This document shows positions 29,075-41,836 of a stretch of 64,000 nucleotides of DNA, in pieces; the stretch's first letter is position 1; each line of letters begins with the position of its first letter. The stretch is from positions 124,001 through 188,000 of the forward strand of contig NW_002476178.1 in the NCBI RefSeq assembly GCF_000189635.1, read 5' to 3'. The stretch is from Tetrahymena thermophila SB210. Its lineage: Eukaryota; Ciliophora; Oligohymenophorea; Hymenostomatida; Tetrahymenidae. A program made the translations under genes and the position numbers. The notes beneath the pieces are model-generated. The model had not been told where the DNA came from and did not search any database. It saw nothing but the letters and a program-made list of their open reading frames with translations.

Positions 29075-30034
29075 TCACTTAAAATTAGCTATTTAAACTA
29101 TTTTTTAAGGCAAGCAAGCTTAACGGCAATTTGGACACTCAGGTTTAATTTAAGTACTCTTTATAATACAGTCCCAACAAAATAAATGACCACATGGAGT
29201 TGCTGATGTTATCTTCCTTTTATCGTAGCACAAAGCACAAAGCAATTCTTATGGAATATCTATTTCCTCTTCTTCTTCTTCATGTTAATTTTCATTTTTA
29301 TCTTCCCCAGATTTATATTTATATTCAGAATTAATTTAATTTTAAATTTGTTTAGATTACTAATAATCTTAATATACTCTGTATCCATATCTTGCAAACT
29401 CTATTGCTAATTGTAAGGCCACAAGTACTCCAACTTTTTTGTATGTAATATTGTGATTTTAAGGCTGTTTTTAAAAAACATAATATATGCCGCTTATTCT
29501 TTTGGATATCTATACGAATAATCCATCTAAAAAGAACATGCAAAGATGAAATTTAATAATTTTTTCATAAATTCCATCGTAGCTAGGCAAGTTCCTTATA
29601 AAACTAGCTAATATTCCTCTATATTCTTTTCTTTCTGCCATCATCATTTCTCTCGATTGATCATATTATTTTTTCACTAGTTTTTTGAAAATAAATGGAG
29701 AGAGGGTTGTTAGAATCACAAACAAAACTCTTCTTTTTAAACTTGTTGGTATGCCTTTAAAATCAAAATCCTATTTATTAAATTGATGCAAATTACAAAA
29801 TTCTTCTCCTAAAGTTTTCCTATTCGAAATAGTTGTTAAAATATAATAAGCGCAAAATGATAGTATTTTAAGAGTATCTTAATTGGTTGAAATAAATCTG
29901 TAGCTTAATATTTTAGGGGTAAATATTTCTAAAGCATCAATCAATTTCTAAAATAATCCAAAGCCATATTCTTCATCTTTTTAATTCAAACGCAAAAGCT
30001 CTGGTTATGTTGAGAAAATCAATCTATCAGACAT
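29075..30034 (-). CDS. PEX10: Peroxin-10, RING E3 ligase of the peroxisomal importer
   Basis: A single exon of 320 codons, the normal length of PEX10. The N-terminal two thirds is the Pex2/Pex10/Pex12 membrane domain: a polar start, [15 protein letters not shown], hydrophobic helices around residues 115-140, and the family signature [12 protein letters not shown] followed by [15 protein letters not shown]. An acidic linker leads to a C-terminal C3HC4 RING with [19 protein letters not shown] and CPNC. PEX10 forms a ubiquitin-ligase complex with PEX2 and PEX12 in the peroxisome membrane. The complex ubiquitinates the receptor PEX5, so that PEX5 can be pulled out and recycled. The match covers the whole length, so the call is firm and implies peroxisomes with PEX5-type import in this organism. 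Confidence 0.93.
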
Positions 30035-32816
30035 TTAATTATATGTATATTGAAAACTTCTATTGTTCTATTAATTTCTAAAAATTCTAATAATGAGTAA
30101 TTTAAAATAATTAAATTTTAAGATATAATATTTCAAGTATTTATTTTATGTCAAATTAAATAGTTCGCTTTTAAGCTTTTATGAGGAAGTAGATATGATG
30201 AAATCTATTAAAATGATATAATATAGATTAATCATTAATTAGTCCCACATTTTCTGGTTAATAAAACTTTAATTCACTCCATTTATATGGTAAAAACTTA
30301 ATTAACTTTGGAAACAAAAGATTCTTTATCACCAAAATAAATGAATTCAAACATATTTTATTTAATATATCGAATACATTATAAGATTTAAAAATTTCGA
30401 TTCCTATATCAGCAAAAATGAACATTGAAATGTAGTGTTTTATAAAAAATTTAGTCTATCTTTCATCTTCATTTTATACAAATGACTCATATTAAATCTA
30501 ATTTTAGTAAAATTAAAATTGAAAAATGTAATTTCTATCAACTTTTCTTTATTAAAATAGATAATAAATTAAAATATCTTTTAAAATAATTTATTAAATA
30601 TTATTTATATATGTAAGATATTTTAAATTCAGAATTTGTTAACATTTCAAAAAAATTTTATTGACTTGCAGTACAGAACCATAAATAATTATAAAGTTAT
30701 ATCAAAATATGTACTTAAATTTAAATATAAATATGTATCAACATTCAGGTAACATCAAACCTTAATACAAATAATTAAAAATAATAAATTCAATAAGCAT
30801 ATAAAAGTATGCTTATAATTTAGTAAATAACGATTGGTGCAATACTCAAACAAACTTTTTACAGTAATTAACATAATCATTAGTAAGTTACTTTCATTTT
30901 TCATAAAATACTTATTGTTAATATTATTTTAATAAAATCAGTGATAGCAATATAAATTATATATAGTTAAAACTTACAAAAAAAATATAAATACAAACCA
31001 GTAAATTTGTAAAATTGTCAAATTTGAATCAGAAAGCTTTATTCTTTAAATATGTTAACTATTTAATACCTGAGGTAAAATTAATTTTATTAAATTAGTA
31101 CTAGTATTATTAGAGTTTAAATTCAAATTTAATTTAGATTTCCTTTAACTATAATAAAATATTATTGATAAATAATTGTTACTTAAAAAATAAATAATTA
31201 GTCATTAAAAAAACTTAAAAAAGCTTAAAATCCAATAAAAAAGATATTTTTTGAATATAACATTTATTTTTCTTAATTATCACCTCTTTAAAAATAATTT
31301 AAATACATACCAGTTATATTTTTAAATAATTAGTAATAATTACCATAAATTTACATTAATTATAACTAACCCTTCTCAAAAGCTCCATTAAACATTTAAT
31401 GATAGTTATACTCAAAATTTTTGAAATTTCTTAAATTTTTGGTAATTTATGTCAAAACAGTATTTCATAAAAAATAATTTATTGGAGATTGGAAATGTGA
31501 TCTTGGTAAGAAAAAAAATTATTAAAAACTATTTCTATAAAAAAAATATTATTAATAATTAATATATCATAGATTTATATATTAGTAGCTAGCTATGTTT
31601 ATTGCTAATAAATTTTTTATTTATTTTAGAAACTTAGGTGTTTTTAGTGAGGATTTACATTAAACTTTTAATTTATTGATTTTAAACTATAATATTTTAA
31701 AAACAATTAAACTACTAATAAAACAATTAATTAATATTCTTATTAAATAATTAAAAATATTTTCCTGTAATTTAAGTCCAAATAGAACTGAATCATAGAA
31801 TTTAAATCCATATTAACATAATTATTTCATTTATTTTAAGAACTAAAAATGATTATTTTTTCATCTAAAAATCTATTCTAGATCATATTAAAATTTATTT
31901 TATTTTTATAAAAATTTTATTAATGCTAAATTAATAAATTTCTTTCATTGATTATTGAGTAATTGTTTATTTAAATTTCAAGCATTTAAATCCTTTTTTA
32001 TTTGAAGCAAGATTTAAGTAAATAAATTTTAAAAGTTTTTATCCTACCTAAAGATAACATTTTTATTGAATTCAGTTAGATAATGATATAAAATGCTAAT
32101 GGTTTGTTTTTCGTTTAGTTCTAGTCTAAATTTAAAAAAAATTTTAATAATTTTTTAATGATTTTACAAGAGTATTTATATTTTTTTAATTTAAAATAAA
32201 CTTTAGGAAAAACTTCAGTGTTATTTTTAGTATATAAAATATTTGAATTAGAAAAAAAAGACACTTTGACTTTCACAATCATTCATTTTTGAATGCAAGC
32301 AAATTAAATTTATTTAAAATTTTGTACAAATTTTCACTAACTCAATTTTTAAATGTTTATTTTTTATGATAATTTTTATGGGTTTGAAGTTGACGTAAAC
32401 TATCTAATACAAAAACAATTACATATTTCTTAAATTAAAATACAGAAGAGTTATTTTTAGAAAATCTTAATCAGTCAGAAATAGTTAAAAAGATGTGCTA
32501 ATTTGAGGGAATTATAAAATGGAATAGCCAGCAACATTTTTTCAACAATTAAAAATTCAATAAAAATATGGATTTAGAGATATCAAAAACCTTTTTGTAG
32601 TAAAATTTGCCATTATTGGGCTTATATAAATAAAGATTACAAATAAAATATACATGCAACAAACAATGATTATATATACAAATAGGAAAGAATTATTCTT
32701 ATAAAAAGTAAATTAGAGTATAATATATATGTGTATATAAAGATTTTTATTTTTTATTTGAATATATAGTATTTTAGCTAGCATTCGTAGACTACCAAAT
32801 GCATATTTATTTAGTA

Positions 32817-32840
32817 TAGATAGATAGGTAGGTAGACAGG
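32817..32840. repeat. (TAGA)n/(TAGG)n microsatellite
   Basis: TAGATAGATAGG followed by TAGG and TAGACAGG. A short degenerate tetranucleotide array in the gene-poor stretch. Confidence 0.8.
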
Positions 32841-33592
32841 TATGAAAATGATTGGTTTGTTAACTCTTAGGTTCACTGAGCAGAAATTGAAACTAGTTAG
32901 GAATAATAATTCATTTATTAAAATATTTCAAAGATTAATTCCTCAGTTTTGTTATTCTTATTGTTCTTCTTCTTATTCATTTTCAGCATTCTTGCGCTAT
33001 TTTTTTTAAATAAGCATGAAGTTGTTTTTAACAAATTAAGTGTGAGAATATTATTGCGCAATATTTAAAATAAATGAATTGTTAATCATAATGCTGCTTC
33101 TAAATAAATCAGCCTTCTTTTAGAGGTAGTTCTATCTCAATTAGCTTTAATCCCACATCATTTTAGCTTCATTAACGTAAGATATAAAAGTTTCTTAAAA
33201 GTTCATTTTTTTTTTATCACAATGTTTTTTTCTTTAAGTCTTTTAAAATATCAAATGATCAAATTTGGTAAAGTAATTAATTAATTTTTGTTTTTTTCTG
33301 AGGTTGTTAGATTTTATGTCTTTTTTTTCTTCAGCTTTGTTTGAATAGTTTTTTTTTGTTATTTAATTTTTTTGCTTTTAATCAATCTATTTATATTTAA
33401 TTGTTTTGATTATTTAGAGAAACCTTTAACTATACATAGTAGGCAAACAAGCAGATGTTTATAAATAGCAAACAGAATAGACATAGAAGTTTCCTTCAAT
33501 GACGAACTAATTTATAACTCTTAATAAAGAGTAAAAAATTCACTTTGACTATAAAACTCATCTGCTCTCTAATTTATTTAATAAAAAATTAA

Positions 33593-33708
33593 TAGATAGA
33601 TAGTCTCAATTACTTTTATAAGAAGAACAATAAAATTGTAATTTTTTCCTTTCAAAAAGCTTATCAGAAAATGCATAAAGTCAGTGTCATTCTATCTATC
33701 TATCTCTC
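33593..33708. repeat. Inverted pair of GATA and TATC microsatellites
   Basis: TAGATAGATAGTCTC at 33593-33607 faces TCTATCTATCTATCTCTC at 33691-33708. The two arrays are reverse complements over about 11 bases and could pair across an 83-nt loop. Confidence 0.6.
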
Positions 33709-34892
33709 ATATTTTTCTATCTTCAATAGAGACAATCTAGCTATTTATAAATTTTATAATAATTAATGGCCTTTTATGATATCATAATCATATTTTTTTA
33801 AATCCTGCTACATGCTTTTAATTTTTATATTACAATTAAAACAATTATTTTATTCAACAATCTTGAAATTTCTTTTAATTTATCTTAATTTTTTCTATAC
33901 ATTTTCTTTTTTTCCATTCTATCTTCATTTATTTAGTTTTGAATTATATTTGCTTGCTATCTTCAAACTAATTACAATAATCAACTACAGATCCAATAAA
34001 ATTTATGTTTCTATTTTTCGTGAAATTTCTGTTTTGTTTTTTTCCTTTTCCCTAAAAATTCGACAAATAAGCAAAGTATTTATTTACCTCTCGACATCAA
34101 CAAGCAGATTATCATTTTCTCTAAAAAAAAATACTTCTGTAATATTTGAGGAAAATTTAATTTAGAATTTCAAAAATTATAAATTTAAATTTGGAGAACA
34201 AAGATGAGCAATAATAGAAGAATATAAAGCTATTTTAATTTACGTATATTCATACTTTATATATAATCTAATAGTTTTTTTATAATAAAAAAATAAATTC
34301 AAGTTGATTAAAATACTTTCTAGATTTATCTTTATTTAGACGATAAAACAAAAATATTTTAATTTTAAATAAAATTTATTTATTATATAGCTTTAAATGA
34401 TTTAGTCTAACAATAAAATATAAAATATGTTTTTAGTTAATTTAATTTATACTAGATTCTCTACAATATTTTTGATTATTTTCATTTAATTTACTTAGAA
34501 TATTAAAAAAGTTAACTTAATTATTGATATTAAGTTTCTATACTTAAAATTGCTTAAGATAGATTATTAAATTTAAAAAATATTAATTGGAAGTTCAAGA
34601 ATAAGCTCCATTACTAGCTTTAATATGAGATAAATACAATGTTATATTAGTTTAAATATCATAGGGACATAATTGGTAAATAATTCAATTAAAAAATAAA
34701 AATTAGTATAAGAGTTTTTGTGTGAAAAAGAAAGAGTTAATTAACTGGAATGAAGTAAATTTTTAGCTTAATGAAATAGTAATCTAATCAAATAAATATG
34801 CAAGCAAGGTTATATTCAAATGTAATAGATATAAGTACAATAAAAACTTAATATTAAAACTATTAATATAGAATAAGTCAAATTATTTTCTA

Positions 34893-36532
34893 TCAAGAAT
34901 ATATTTTAGGGTTATTTAAGAAAACATCCACAGATTTAATAATTTTCTCATTAGAATCGACATTTAATTTATATCTTTATGCTATTTCTCCAAATTACTT
35001 CTCTGCTTCACCGATTAGTTCTTTATAACTCACAATTTCATCTATCCACTATTAGTCTTATTTTTATTATGCTTTTAACCTGTGACTAACTTAATTTGTT
35101 AATGAAGAGTCGTTTGCTTCATAATAGCGGCCAGTTTCAGGATCCACCTTTAATAATTTATATTAGTTCAGTAAATTTTCATCTTCATCGTCTAATATAA
35201 TTATAAAGTGGGGGTTTATAGCATAATTTTGAATGGACTTTAGTTAACTTTAACCTTTTGTTAAAAATAATATAAATTATTTTAAATTTTTGCTATGATT
35301 TTATTTATTAAAAATTTAAGTAAATCAATTTGAATAAATAAAAGTTACATTTTGGGAATCCCTCAACAACATAACCTCTTTGCTTTGAAGATGTGTTTAA
35401 TATCTAAGCCCTTAACAATCCGATAATAATTTCATCAGGTATTTTAGAATGATTTTTCATTGCTTGATAGACAAATTTTCCAATATGAGTTTTTTATTAG
35501 ATGTGCTTGTCAAGTAATTCATAAATAGAAACAGCATTAAATCCATATTTTTGAGCTATTTATTAATATAATTAATGGGCTCTTTGACGAAGGTGAGGAG
35601 GTCTTATAATTAAAACTCTAGGAGATCTATTAAATTATAGTGATAATTAAAAAAAATATATATTAATTTTACTAAAATTAGTTTTTTTATTTTTTTATTC
35701 TTCACATTAAACCTAAAAATAGCCATTTTTTATTTAAATGTTTAATTATTATCTTTATACATTTGTTTATTTATTTATATCTCTACTTTTTTTTATCTTT
35801 GAATGTAAATTTAAATACTTTGCATTATTATTTTAATAAATTTAATGCATTAAATTAGTAATTTTACCTTAATGGAACTATCCTTTTATCTTTTAGTTTG
35901 AGAATAGACTTGATGTTTTCAGTTAATTCTTATTTAGTTATATTAGATACGTTGAAGTAGTCATGGAATCCATTATACATTTATCTGATTTCCTTTTAAT
36001 TAAGACTATCTCTTGTGATAGCTCTTTCTACTAATTCGAGATTATCCTTATAAACTTAGCTATAGTGAGCTTTTAAATCATCTTACGAGCTGTTAAAAAC
36101 AAAAATTCTATCTGGTATTATTCCATTTTACTGAGCAAATATTGCTGTCTCAAAATCATAAGGGTATCCATTTACAATCACTCCTCTAAAATGTTTTTCA
36201 ACCTTAGAGATTAAGGTTTTAACATTTTAATTTACTATTTCACTTTTCTTAGATTTCAATTATTCATCATCTTCTAGATTGATGACTTCATAGTTGAATG
36301 CATTTGCTATTTAATCAACTACTTCTTTTCTTTTTTCTTTAGTGGAACCTGTAAAAAATATTAATCTTTAGCTACGTTTAGAAGATATGTGATCAATTAA
36401 AAATTGGATTGGATCTGCTGGTTGGTTTAAAATTAACTACTTTGTATATGATTCAAACAAATCTGGCAACTTTTAGTCCTCAATATACTACTAAATAAGC
36501 TTTTCATAGCTCACTTTTTCATTTTAATCCAT
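34893..36532 (-). CDS. Adenylate kinase 8-like protein, P-loops degenerate
   Basis: Three exons: 35868-36532, 35349-35626 and 34893-35254; 434 residues, near AK8 length. The start matches AK8: a short helical region with LNQPADPIQFLIDHI, then a first nucleotide-kinase-like domain (RLIFFTGSTKEKR, later GVIVNGYPYDFETA and IPDRIFVF). A second one follows (SPRVLIIRPPHLRQRA, KYGFNAVSIYELLDKHI, GYVVEGFPK) and an AK8-type tail with DPETGRYY. Where active adenylate kinases have the P-loop GxPGSGKxT, domain 1 has GSTKEKRK and domain 2 has RPPHLRQR, so both lack the Gly-Lys-Ser/Thr core. AK8 is a ciliary axoneme protein in animals (with CFAP45 and CFAP52) and normally converts ATP plus AMP to two ADP. 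This copy may bind nucleotide weakly or be purely structural. Donors and phases are clean. Confidence 0.82.
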
Positions 36533-37076
36533 TTATGCTGTTATACTAGATGCTTAAATTGTAATAATAATTGCTATAAAAGCTATTCCAACTGTTGATT
36601 TGATATATGTTTCGAACTTTTAATAAGCAAATCTAAAATTTTACAAAATTCAATTTATGTTTTTGAAACGTAAACTATATTTTTATTAAATTAAATTTCT
36701 AACATTAATTAATAATCTAAATAATTAATTCATGATAACTTTGTTAAAACTCAACTCCAACCAAAGAAAATGATTATGAACAATACAATTTATTTTTCAT
36801 AAATAATTTTGAGAATACATACTTAAATATTTTCAACAAAATATTTTCATAAAAATCATTTATTAAATGAAAGAAAATATTGCTTTTAATTCAAAAAAGA
36901 CTAACTAATAAATAAAATTTAAATTAAAAAAGAAATATAAATAAATAAATTTTAGAATAAATTATTTGACTAATAAACTCAAACACACTTTTATACAATA
37001 ATTAACTCTATTTAGATTTGAAAATTAGTTTTTTTTGTTATTTTAATCAAATATAATTAGATTATAGTATGATATT
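36533..37076. other. Spacer, 0.54 kb
   Basis: Upstream of the AK8-like gene. The same frame is open above its ATG and would encode a hydrophobic stretch (about 36535-36600), but homology to AK8 begins just after the chosen ATG, so I read this as 5' leader. Confidence 0.45.
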
Positions 37077-37698
37077 TCAATTTAAAGAATCAGATTGTTC
37101 GTCATCAAGTAATTCCTTTTCAGAAAAATTATTTTGATTTTTTTCACTTATTGCTGTTGTTTATCTTTTTGCTATCTATGTTCGTTTTTATTGAAGTTTT
37201 GTCTATATTTCCTATTCGTTTACATCTAGATTAGAAAATTAATCAAATAGTATTTCGAACATATATTGAACTTAGGTTGACATCTCTTCAATTGACAATG
37301 ATTATAAATTAGTCTTATTTATCTAATATGTTAATCGTTTAAAATTTAAAGTCTCTGAATCATCTATAAACAATTTTATTTACTTTTTGAAGTTGGCTGT
37401 ACTAAAATTACTCAACAATTCCTGATAGTCCTTTTTTAATATCTGTGAGTAATCTAACTGACCTTTATTACTTTTAAAAAAATAAAACTAAATTAAATAT
37501 ACATGTAAACATATTTACATCTTGTTTTGCCTTTATTTACTAGAATATTTATTCGTTTATCTACTTTTCCAACTTGTCTTATGTAGTTTCATCCATTTCC
37601 ACTTAAAGTGTGTCATCTTTTTGAACAGTACATTTTTCATTTTTTAATTATTTTAATAATTCTTGCATATTTTATATTTCTATTCTAGTGTCTTTCAT
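37077..37698 (-). CDS. Small coiled-coil protein, unknown
   Basis: Two exons, 37519-37698 and 37077-37442; 181 residues. The model uses donor GTAAAT and acceptor ACTCACAG, which keep phase 0; an alternative acceptor a little upstream would need a poorer donor. Charged and helical throughout (Lys, Glu, Gln, Asn), with a likely coiled coil in exon 1 and again near 37120-37200. It ends in an acidic stretch (ELLDDEQSDS). No known domain recognised. It sits tail-to-head between two other minus-strand genes. Confidence 0.65.
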
Positions 37699-38024
37699 TA
37701 TTTAAATTTAAGATTCTTACTTCCTCTTCAAAAAAAAGTTTGTTTCTCTTTTATTTAATTTTAAGTAAAGTTTTGTTTAAAAATATTTTTAGTTCAACTT
37801 AAATTATTTTTTTAATAGATTTGATATAATCCAAACAAACATACTCTAACTTTTCATATTAAAGGAGAAATGGAAAATTTCAAGCCTTAATTTAAAACTC
37901 TTGAAAATTAAAAAATATAATTTTCTATTAATAAAATAAGGAATATGAGAAGTTTGAGAAGTTAAAGTATGAAAAGTTTAATTTATTTGTTATTCATATA
38001 TTTTTTTATCTGCCAATCAATTAA
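37699..38024. other. Spacer, 0.33 kb
   Basis: AT-rich; nothing seen. Confidence 0.5.
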
Positions 38025-39709
38025 TCAAATTATAATTATTATTTACTTTATTTCTTCGAAGTTAAGTATTACATCTTTAGGATTCTCTAGAGCAGGTAGA
38101 TTTGAAGCTATTTGTTGAAATTGAATCTTCAAATTATCCAGCTTTGCTCTATACTCTTACTGCTCTAGGTATACTTTTTTTCTTTGTTCTTACAACTACT
38201 TTTCCCTTTCTTTACGTTCTTAAATTTTCAATTCTTACTAAAATTTAGAATACTCTATTTCTTGTTCAATAACTTTCTCCAGATTTTCCTCATTTTTCTT
38301 GTGAATCTCTTAATCCCTTAATAGAATGGTAGACTTTACTTCTAATTGCTTTTTGAACTGCTCTTGATCAATAAGGCAAGTCTATTTTTGAGATAATTGG
38401 AATTTAATTCATTTTAAAGAGCTAAAAAATGTAATTAATAAGCAATAAAATACACGAATTTAATCTATTTATTTAGCATCGTTGACCAAATTCTCAGTTT
38501 CTTTCTCCAAGAATTAATTTAAGTCAGCCAAAACATCCCTGTCTTTATAATATGGAACCATAATAACCTCTAAGTCTTTCTTTCTTACACTCTTCATATT
38601 TTTAAGGATGTTTCTCTCCATTTGTAGCTCATTCATTTTATCTTAAAAATAATCTATTTCTTGCTACAACTATCCTGCACTTCCAGAATCCTAACCTTTC
38701 ATGAATTTAACTCTGTCCTCTTCATTTAGAATTTTATTTAGCTGAGTTTACAAATCAAAGAGTTTCTTCTCTCTTTCTTTAACGTTTTCCATGACTTTAT
38801 TAAATTTGTTGAGCCCATCAGTCAGATTTTCTTGCATGACATCAACTTATTAAGCCCTGTTTTTGAAAAAAATCCTGCTCATACTCTAACCTATTTATAT
38901 AAAAATATTAAAATATAACTTGCATAGAAGGATATAATATAAAGATTGATAGTTATTTGATTGTTTATTTATTACTCTTTAAATCATAAGTATCTATTGA
39001 ATTTTAGTTTTTTCTATCTTAAAGAGTCTTTTCAATTTAACTCATAAACAAATCATCTGCCTTTTCCTTCTCATCCAGAGAACTTTCACTGCTTTTTATT
39101 TTATTCTTTGGTGGCTATACTTACTTTAAATTTTTTAACCTTTTAATAGCTTGCCCAAGCTTTTTAAATAATAGTAAAAATTGTTACTAAAAAATGTTTT
39201 TCTTTTGTGAATACTATACTTCTATAAAAATATTTTAAGTAAATTACTTCGCCCATAATCACTTCAATTTTTTATTTAGGTTTTTATACTTTAATTGATT
39301 CTATTTAAGATACTGTTTTACGCATAGACCCTTTTTATCTATTATCACCAAACTATGTGATGAAAAAATTACTATCTTAATATGATAGTGATGTCATATT
39401 TTATGTATTTTATAATTCATGTAGCACACTTTTAGGAATTCTTTCTATTTAAAGTTTAAAAAAAAATATTTTAATTTATCTTTTTAATTTATTTGAAAAC
39501 GATTATAAAGACTAGTTCATAAATAAATAAATATATCTCATAATAATGAATTTTTTTAATGTCAAGTTACTCTCTATTCCTTTGATACTATGAGAGTTAG
39601 TTATTCGAGTAGACTACTCTAAAGCAGGTAAAATAGTAGACGACTTGTTATTTCCAGTCGCTTTTTAAATGTAAGGATTTGATTAATTTAAATTCTTCAC
39701 TGATTGCAT
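38025..39709 (-). CDS. Coiled-coil protein, unknown
   Basis: Five exons: 39571-39709, 39248-39330, 38976-39159, 38454-38890 and 38025-38381; 399 residues. The first exon is less sure: it starts MQSVKNLNQSNPY, joins in phase through donor GTAACT, and gives a typical ciliate N-terminus. Without it the protein would start at ATG 39325 (351 residues). The body is almost continuous alpha-helix with heptads: exon 3 (GQAIKRLKNLK), exon 4 (long Glu/Lys/Gln/Leu runs including NKFNKVMENVKEREKKL) and exon 5, ending in a Gln/Lys/Arg-rich coiled coil. It may be an axonemal or basal-body protein, since many ciliate coiled-coil proteins are, but no family was recognised. Confidence 0.7.
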
Positions 39710-40269
39710 TGTTTATTTGCTAATTTTTTTGAAGGTATTTATCAATCTTGCTAATAAATTCTACAATTAGGCAAAGAATGTTTTATTTTTTAATTATTTA
39801 TTATTTAAATAGCAATATATAATATTTAATAAAAATGATTTATATAAATATTTATTGTCAGAATTCATAAATTTTATAAAATTTAAATGTAATTTTCAAT
39901 TAAATAAAATCATTATTTTAATATCTAATGAGAAAATCATATCAATTTTACAACTATAAAAAGAGATAATTAAATAAGATTTGTCTGATTATAATAATAT
40001 CAATATAGAAATCAAAAATAAACTGAAAATTAAATAAAACTAATAATCAATTTTTAACTTAAATATCAAAAAATTTATAATTATAAAATATTTTAATTTT
40101 ATCATTAAATTTTTAATCATTTTTTATATTTATGAAATTTTTGATTAAATGGAAATATAGATTTTATGCCCATAGTGATTGTGCTTGTAGCTGTTCCTAA
40201 TCAATAAAGAGTGGGAAAAGAGATAAAGAGAGAAAAAGTATTTGTTTATTTTCTCTGAATCATTAAAAG
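39710..40269. other. Divergent spacer
   Basis: AT-rich, with a purine-rich (G/A) tract at about 40208-40240 just upstream of the direct repeats listed next. Otherwise nothing seen. Confidence 0.45.
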
Positions 40270-40323
40270 AATCAAATATATAAGTGTTGCTTTGCAAATA
40301 ATCATAAAAAATCAAATATATAA
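40270..40323 (+). promoter_or_regulatory. Direct repeat upstream of the small membrane-protein gene
   Basis: AATCAAATATATAA occurs at 40270-40283 and again at 40310-40323, 40 bp apart, ending 31 bp before the ATG at 40355. The repeat and its place suggest a promoter or start-site element. No trans factor is implied by sequence. Confidence 0.35.
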
Positions 40324-40354
40324 TAAAAAGAAATAAAATTTGTAATTAATTAGA

Positions 40355-40639
40355 ATGGTTAACACTGCATATCCTACTCCTTTGAAGACTATTTTAAAGA
40401 CAACCCCTGCTTTCGTTGTCTATTTTGTTTTCGGTTTGGGTTTCTCTACTGTTATCTACGATGTTGTTTATCATCCCAAAGATCGTATTGAGAGATTCTA
40501 CTTCAGATCTAGCAAGTTTGAAAGATTATCAAGAAAGAGAGATGAAAAGTTAAGACATTACTTCAAGCCTGCTATTGAGTGGTAACCTTGGTACAATACT
40601 TCTACCAACAACAACACTAGACCTCTTCTCAGATATTGA
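40355..40639 (+). CDS. Small single-span protein, probably mitochondrial
   Basis: A single exon; 94 residues. The protein has a short basic/Thr start, one membrane span (about residues 17-35, PAFVVYFVFGLGFSTVIY), then a very basic stretch (about 44-72: KDRIERFYFRSSKFERLS and more) and a polar end WYNTSTNNNTRPLLRY. Codon use is biased to GCT, ACT, GTT, AAG, CGT and TTC, unlike its neighbours, which suggests strong expression. Size, one span and a basic matrix-side tail fit an accessory subunit of the ciliate respiratory chain or ATP synthase, many of which are lineage-specific. That is inference; I recognise no family. It is the only plus-strand gene between 35 and 57 kb. Confidence 0.85.
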
Positions 40640-41836
40640 AAATGTTAATTAAAAAGGTTTAAATTATAGGTTTCAAATATATATGAGGGAGTTATTTTGA
40701 TAAAAAGCTAAAACTTATTGTGCTATCAATCAATCAATGTTGATGAAATATATCAAAAATGATTAATATTCTATAAAATTAGAAATAAACTTTCCAAACA
40801 AAGCAGATTTCAAGTATTAAGAAAAACCTGCAAATTTAAACTAAAAATCTAAACAATTTAATATGCAAATAAATTAAGCCTTAATTATGCCTGATGTATG
40901 TAATTCATATTGATTGCAGTAAGTTTTTCTTTCTTAAAAAATTGATCTGAATACTAACTTAGTTTAAGTTAACATTTTTGTATATAATATATAATGAAAA
41001 TAGTATATACATATTATTTGATAGATAGATAGATATATTTTGATAAATAAAAATATGAAAAAGTCTTATTTATTTTAACTAGATTTAAGAAAGTTTAATC
41101 TAGCTAATTGTTAAATTGAAAATAAAATTTTATAAAATTATTCTCATTACTTTTGAAAAATGTAAGATAATTTTTATATTTTTAAATTATTATATCATCT
41201 TCTTTTAAACCCACTAACTTATATATATAAATATATTTTCAAATTAATGAAAACTCAAAGAATACTAAATGTTCAAAATAAAAAATGATTTCAAATATTT
41301 TATTTAATTTTTCTTTTCTTAAATTAATAATTTAAATCACAAAATAACATTGAAGTTTATATTTTATTTGAATTTCTTAATAAAAAAATCACAATAAAAA
41401 AGATAAAAAGTTAAAGAAATTTAATTTAATAAAATTATTACCCATTTTTTGTACTCTAAAAAATGAATTTAATATTTTAGATAGAAGGATTTATTTATGG
41501 TTTATCTAATGTAATAAGAATTTAATTCATTTTATTTAATATAAAATTTTAAATTGAATAAAAGCATTTGATAATAGTTTAATTTTCAAAAATAGATTAA
41601 TTGAAATAAAATTAATTTAATCAAAGTTTGTTTTTATTAATTTATTTATGTTTAATTCATAATCAACAAATATTTTTATTCAACTTTACTTTTATAAAAA
41701 ATTATAAAGAGGAAAGATAAAAATACTTAGGGTGAATGCAGTTTGTTTTTAATATTATTTTGCTTTTTAAAACAACACTTATAATTTAAGAAGCTTTTTA
41801 ATCAAAATGTGATTTATTATTTTCACATTTTATTAA
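40640..41836. other. Convergent spacer, 1.2 kb
   Basis: AT-rich. It contains a short (GATA)4 array at 41020-41035 and TATATA runs near 40985 and 41220. No gene seen. Confidence 0.5.

Larger units (their letters stand above)
30035..34892. other. Gene-poor AT-rich stretch, 4.9 kb
   Basis: The longest gap in the window, between the PEX10 start and the AK8-like 3' end. Very high A+T. Open frames of 70-120 codons exist but are low complexity and expected by chance when TGA is the only stop. The only local structure is tetranucleotide GATA/TATC arrays between 32.8 and 33.7 kb. No tRNA, rRNA or transposon protein was recognised on either strand. Confidence 0.5.

Noticed and set aside
32519-32761. 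80-codon plus-strand frame starting MEQPATFFQQ
   Set aside because: With TGA as the only stop in DNA this AT-rich, frames of 60-100 codons are common by chance. No splice partner, domain or codon bias supports it.
33812-34165. 117-codon plus-strand frame rich in Phe, Leu, Ile
   Set aside because: Composition is that of T-rich spacer; no start context, domain or neighbouring exon.
34204-34527. 108-codon plus-strand frame
   Set aside because: Low complexity and no similarity; expected by chance under the ciliate code.
36535-36650. Hydrophobic N-terminal extension of the AK8-like protein
   Set aside because: The frame is open upstream, but AK8 similarity starts right after the chosen ATG, and no donor or upstream ATG gives a clean extended exon.
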